Of a stretch of 64,000 bases of DNA, positions 61,059 through 64,000 are shown one piece after another. A model generated the notes under the pieces. It searched no databases. It saw nothing but the letters and a program-made list of their open reading frames with translations, and had not been told where the DNA came from. The stretch lies in NCBI RefSeq assembly GCF_033807715.1, contig NC_084596.1:36480879-36544878 (forward strand), given 5' to 3'. The stretch comes from Cololabis saira (Eukaryota; Chordata; Actinopteri; Beloniformes; Belonidae). A program made the position numbers and the translations under genes. The stretch's first letter is position 1. Every line of letters begins with the position of its first letter.

Positions 61059-61338
61059 GAGCCGGCAGTCAGGCAGAAATCCCGAAATCTTCGGAGCAAA
61101 TTTCTTAACAGGCGTTATTTGCATAAACGGTTACTTTACGCCTGAAAAAATATTAAAACTTAATAAAGTGCCATTTTAACAGCGCTACAGCTGAAATTAA
61201 AACAGCTTTTGGCTCTCAGCTTCCTGATCAGGGTAGGGATGAAAACAAGGGGGAGTAGGAGAATGGGACAGGCACCTGGGCCAAGTGCCCTAGATTTCAA
61301 GTGCCCTAAAATCTCCCCTTTCTTTTTTAGGGGGTAGG

Positions 61339-61414
61339 GAAGAAAAGAAGGGCGAGTGAAGAAAAGAAGGGCGAGTGAAGAAAAGAAGGGTGAGTGGAGA
61401 AAAGTAGGGGGAGT
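61339..61414. repeat. Four-copy 19-bp tandem repeat at a transposon end
   Basis: Units of GAAGAAAAGAAGGGCGAGT at 61339-61357, 61358-61376, 61377-61395 (one change) and 61396-61414 (several changes, next to the terminus). The complement of this unit resembles the single copy at the left end of the element. Confidence 0.92.
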
Positions 61415-61428
61415 ATTGAAATTGGGCC

Positions 61429-64000
61429 TAACTGTAAAACAGGGATGAGTGCCATTAAACTACAACCATAACTTTTTAAAACTGGTCCATACATCTCATT
61501 TCTTTAACTAACAGAATTATTTGCATTCTCAGCCACCGAGCTCATAGGTGTCACTGCAACTTCTGGGCAGTACCACTGGCGACAACTGGCCACTCCACCT
61601 CTGCCCACTTACCTACAAAAACCGGTACTGAGTACAGGTAGGTTTACATTATTGGGGATCCAGAGTAAAACCTAAAATGCTGAAACCTATTGCACTATAG
61701 CTGTAGTGGTGACCCTGGTGGGATCTACTGATTTAGCAAACTAGCCTAGGCATAATTAATATTAGGGGTAATGATGTAAAAGCTTAGTAATACGCAGTTT
61801 CTTCTGCTCCTTTAAATTTACTTGGGGTTGGCAAATGTAGTGTATTAAGTCCAACTTGCTCTGGACCAGTATTTACTGTAAAAAGAACAGAACTTGTTGC
61901 AGTAACTGTAACTGTAAAGCTCTGTTGTCATTGTAAATATTTTTTACAAGTAACCTGAATTTCACAAGTTTCCATACATGCAGGTATACATTTTGAGGAA
62001 AAAGAGGCAATTATCCATTTTATGTAATGCAAAAAAATCTTCATTCTTAAATTCCGTAGCACAGACTGAATAGAAGACAAGCCACTTTGAAAGGTTTGAG
62101 AAAAATCTTAGTGGCACTTATGTGCACTTATTTAAATACGGTCTTATCTGCACCTACTTTTTGATCTACTTTGTGACTGTGGCTTGGTTGTATCTCTCTT
62201 TTGTAAGTCATTTTGGATAGAAGCATCTGCTAAGTGTAAAATAATACAAATGTTAGCATAACCATTAGCATTTTCTATTGACTATAGCTATAAACCGCAA
62301 TGCAACGTGGCCTGCTGCAGACAAGCTTGAAGTCTCTTGTTCATTGCTTTTAGTGTATTGTTTGAACAGAATAAATTACACTTTATAGAATGGGAAAAGC
62401 TTGGTTTTGAATTTCAAACTGCAATAACGGTGATTTATTTTGTGGGCTAGTGGATTATGTAGTGGTTCAGTCCAAATGAACACAGCTTCAGTCTTGTGAC
62501 TCCATGTGTTGGGTTTTTCATGGCCAAACATGGACATGAAACATCAGTGTTTTATGGACCCTTTCTGAGACAGCACGTCTTTTAAATAGTAAATGGTTGT
62601 GTATTGTCAAGTCAGGTGGTGTCATTTGGACATTTGCTGTTTGGAGCCCTAGATGTCGGATGAAAACATACCTGGCAACAACAGCTTGGGTGCTAACTGG
62701 TTTTGATCAGTTTGTCACTAAATTTAGCCAGAAAGAGCTCATCTGGGGAATTCTGCCTCTCTTCTTAAGTTAGAATCCAGTGTAACAGGATGAATGGATG
62801 GATGAATACACCAACACCAAAGAGAATATAACATTTGTTGATTAAAGTTGTTTTTAATTAGATCCGGAAATGTATATGCAACTGATTAACACTGAAACAC
62901 GTTTTATTTAGTCGTGTTGCTCCATCAGCATACATTATATGTAAGTTAATCCATAGTTTATTGATTCTCAGAGATGTTTATAGCATCCATCATAAGAGGG
63001 TACCACACAGTGGTCTAATCCTTGCTTTATAGATGACATATGGTCATTGCACAAACTCATTTGCTCATAATGTTCTTGTGTATGAAATAATAGTAAAATC
63101 TCAACAACATTACTATGTTGGTAATGGTTATCCTTATGGCTAAATCTATATTCATATAAATATAAGTCCAGCGTTTAATGAGAAGCAATTATGACTGTTG
63201 TGAAATGGTGTCATTGAGTAAAACAAAATGGCATGGAAGTGTGAGACATTTTGATTAGGCCTTTTCAAGGTGATCTCAGGACATTTTTATGTGTCACTTC
63301 TTCCCTCCTGTTCCCTGTCTCCTGTTTCTTTGATGAAAGCAAAAAAAAAAAAGGTGTGTACAGATGTTGAAGTATGCTGACATGCCCTTGTGGAGGGATT
63401 TCAAGCATGATGCTAATAACAATAATTAGCTCCTAAGTGTTTGTAGAGGGGGAGGAAGAGACATGAATATTCTTTTTTGTGTGTATGTGTGTGCGTTTCG
63501 AGACAAATGGCTTCCGTGCGTCTTTTTTTAAAAGGACAAATTAGTTGTAATTGCTTGTTTCAGAGAGGAGGTGTAAAGGCAGCTTTTTGTTACTTCATTA
63601 TGCTTGTTTTAACTCTCCAGAAAACACAAGCACATTGCATCTATTATTCTGACGCCTTATGAAGAACATAGTAATTAAAGTGAATGAGGATAGATTTACC
63701 AAGGACTAATGGAACTGGGAGCTACTATTTATGAGTAAAAACCCCATGAAAATAATTTAAAAAGAGGTCAAAATACTAGGTGATTGAAAACAAAGAATAA
63801 TACAATGAGTAATTGAAATGCATTGGGATTGATACATTCATTTTATAGTCAGAGTGGGTACATTGGAAATAAATCCAAATAGCACTTACAGCAATCAAGT
63901 AGAGGAAATTCTCTGATGTACAAAGACAGACTCTCCCATCAGCTTTGATTAGTGTTACAGTACGTCTTTCCCGGCTGTTAGATATTTGAGAAATTATTAT
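61429..64000. other. Non-coding stretch to the window end
   Basis: No gene is supportable. Apart from a retroelement tail at 62107-62242 and short A runs, it appears to be unique AT-rich sequence. Confidence 0.5.
62107..62242 (+). mobile_element. SINE/LINE 3' tail fragment
   Basis: Ends ttttgtaagtcattttggat then agaagcatctgctaagtgtaaa. This is close to a tail common in fish retroelements ('gtaagtcgctttggataaaagcgtctgctaaatg'). No tRNA-like head or coding region is attached, so it is a truncated copy. Confidence 0.7.

Larger units (their letters stand above)
60237..61428. mobile_element. GGCC-ended DNA transposon, non-autonomous, superfamily unresolved
   Basis: The left end is GGCCCCGTCCCAATTCTCCC. 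The right end, complemented, is GGCCCAATTTCAATACTCCC. The shared GGCC, CCAATT and CTCCCCCT words in the same order support diverged terminal inverted repeats. The right arm carries four 19-bp tandem units. Inside are a broken hairpin repeat (60680-60725) and a large hairpin (60926-61058). No transposase was recognised. The flanking bases (AAA before, TAA after) do not give a clear duplication, so the superfamily is open. Confidence 0.6.

Overview
The window reads as vertebrate, most likely teleost, genomic DNA. It has long non-coding stretches, many (CA/GT)n microsatellites, and fish-type interspersed repeats: hAT MITEs with 8-bp target duplications, Tc1/mariner relics, LINE-2 relics and a tRNA-derived SINE. 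There is one recognisable host protein-coding exon. Nothing prokaryotic, organellar or CRISPR-like was seen.

Host gene: on the minus strand, 19715-20369 is the first coding exon of the E3 ubiquitin ligase gene rnf220. It carries the initiator Met, 218 full codons and a good splice donor. Coding exons with the RING domain would lie beyond the left edge of the window, so 1-19714 is most simply intronic. A CpG-rich block at about 35.2-36.25 kb ends with a strong minus-strand splice donor at 35595/35594. It is the best candidate for the rnf220 promoter and non-coding first exon, giving a roughly 15-kb first intron. The 31.5-34.6 kb part of that intron is rich in unique sequence and homeodomain-type cores, and may be regulatory. 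From 36.3 kb to the right end no host gene was found.

Mobile DNA: the most striking feature is an apparently intact Ty3/gypsy-type LTR retrotransposon on the minus strand at 49941-58099. It has two 1309-bp LTRs that look identical by eye, an open gag with a CCHC knuckle, and an open 1393-codon pol with protease, RT, RNase H and integrase. A plausible primer-binding site and polypurine tract are present, and no env is seen. It has landed inside an old LINE-2 copy, whose two halves flank it. Two hAT MITEs (8163-8828, 20977-21665) have exact 8-bp duplications. Other units are a Tc1/mariner-type relic split by a later insertion (22.98-24.93 kb), a second Tc1-like relic (38.5-39.3 kb), a tRNA-SINE (42.7 kb), and a GGCC-ended DNA element with a nested 53-bp-arm hairpin (60.24-61.43 kb).

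No clearly new biological system is visible. The least ordinary observations are two consensus-quality short introns inside the gypsy LTR leader, the one-base-back gag/pol overlap at a shift-prone run, and the layered insertions. Homology statements rest on recognising motifs by eye; no search or alignment was run.
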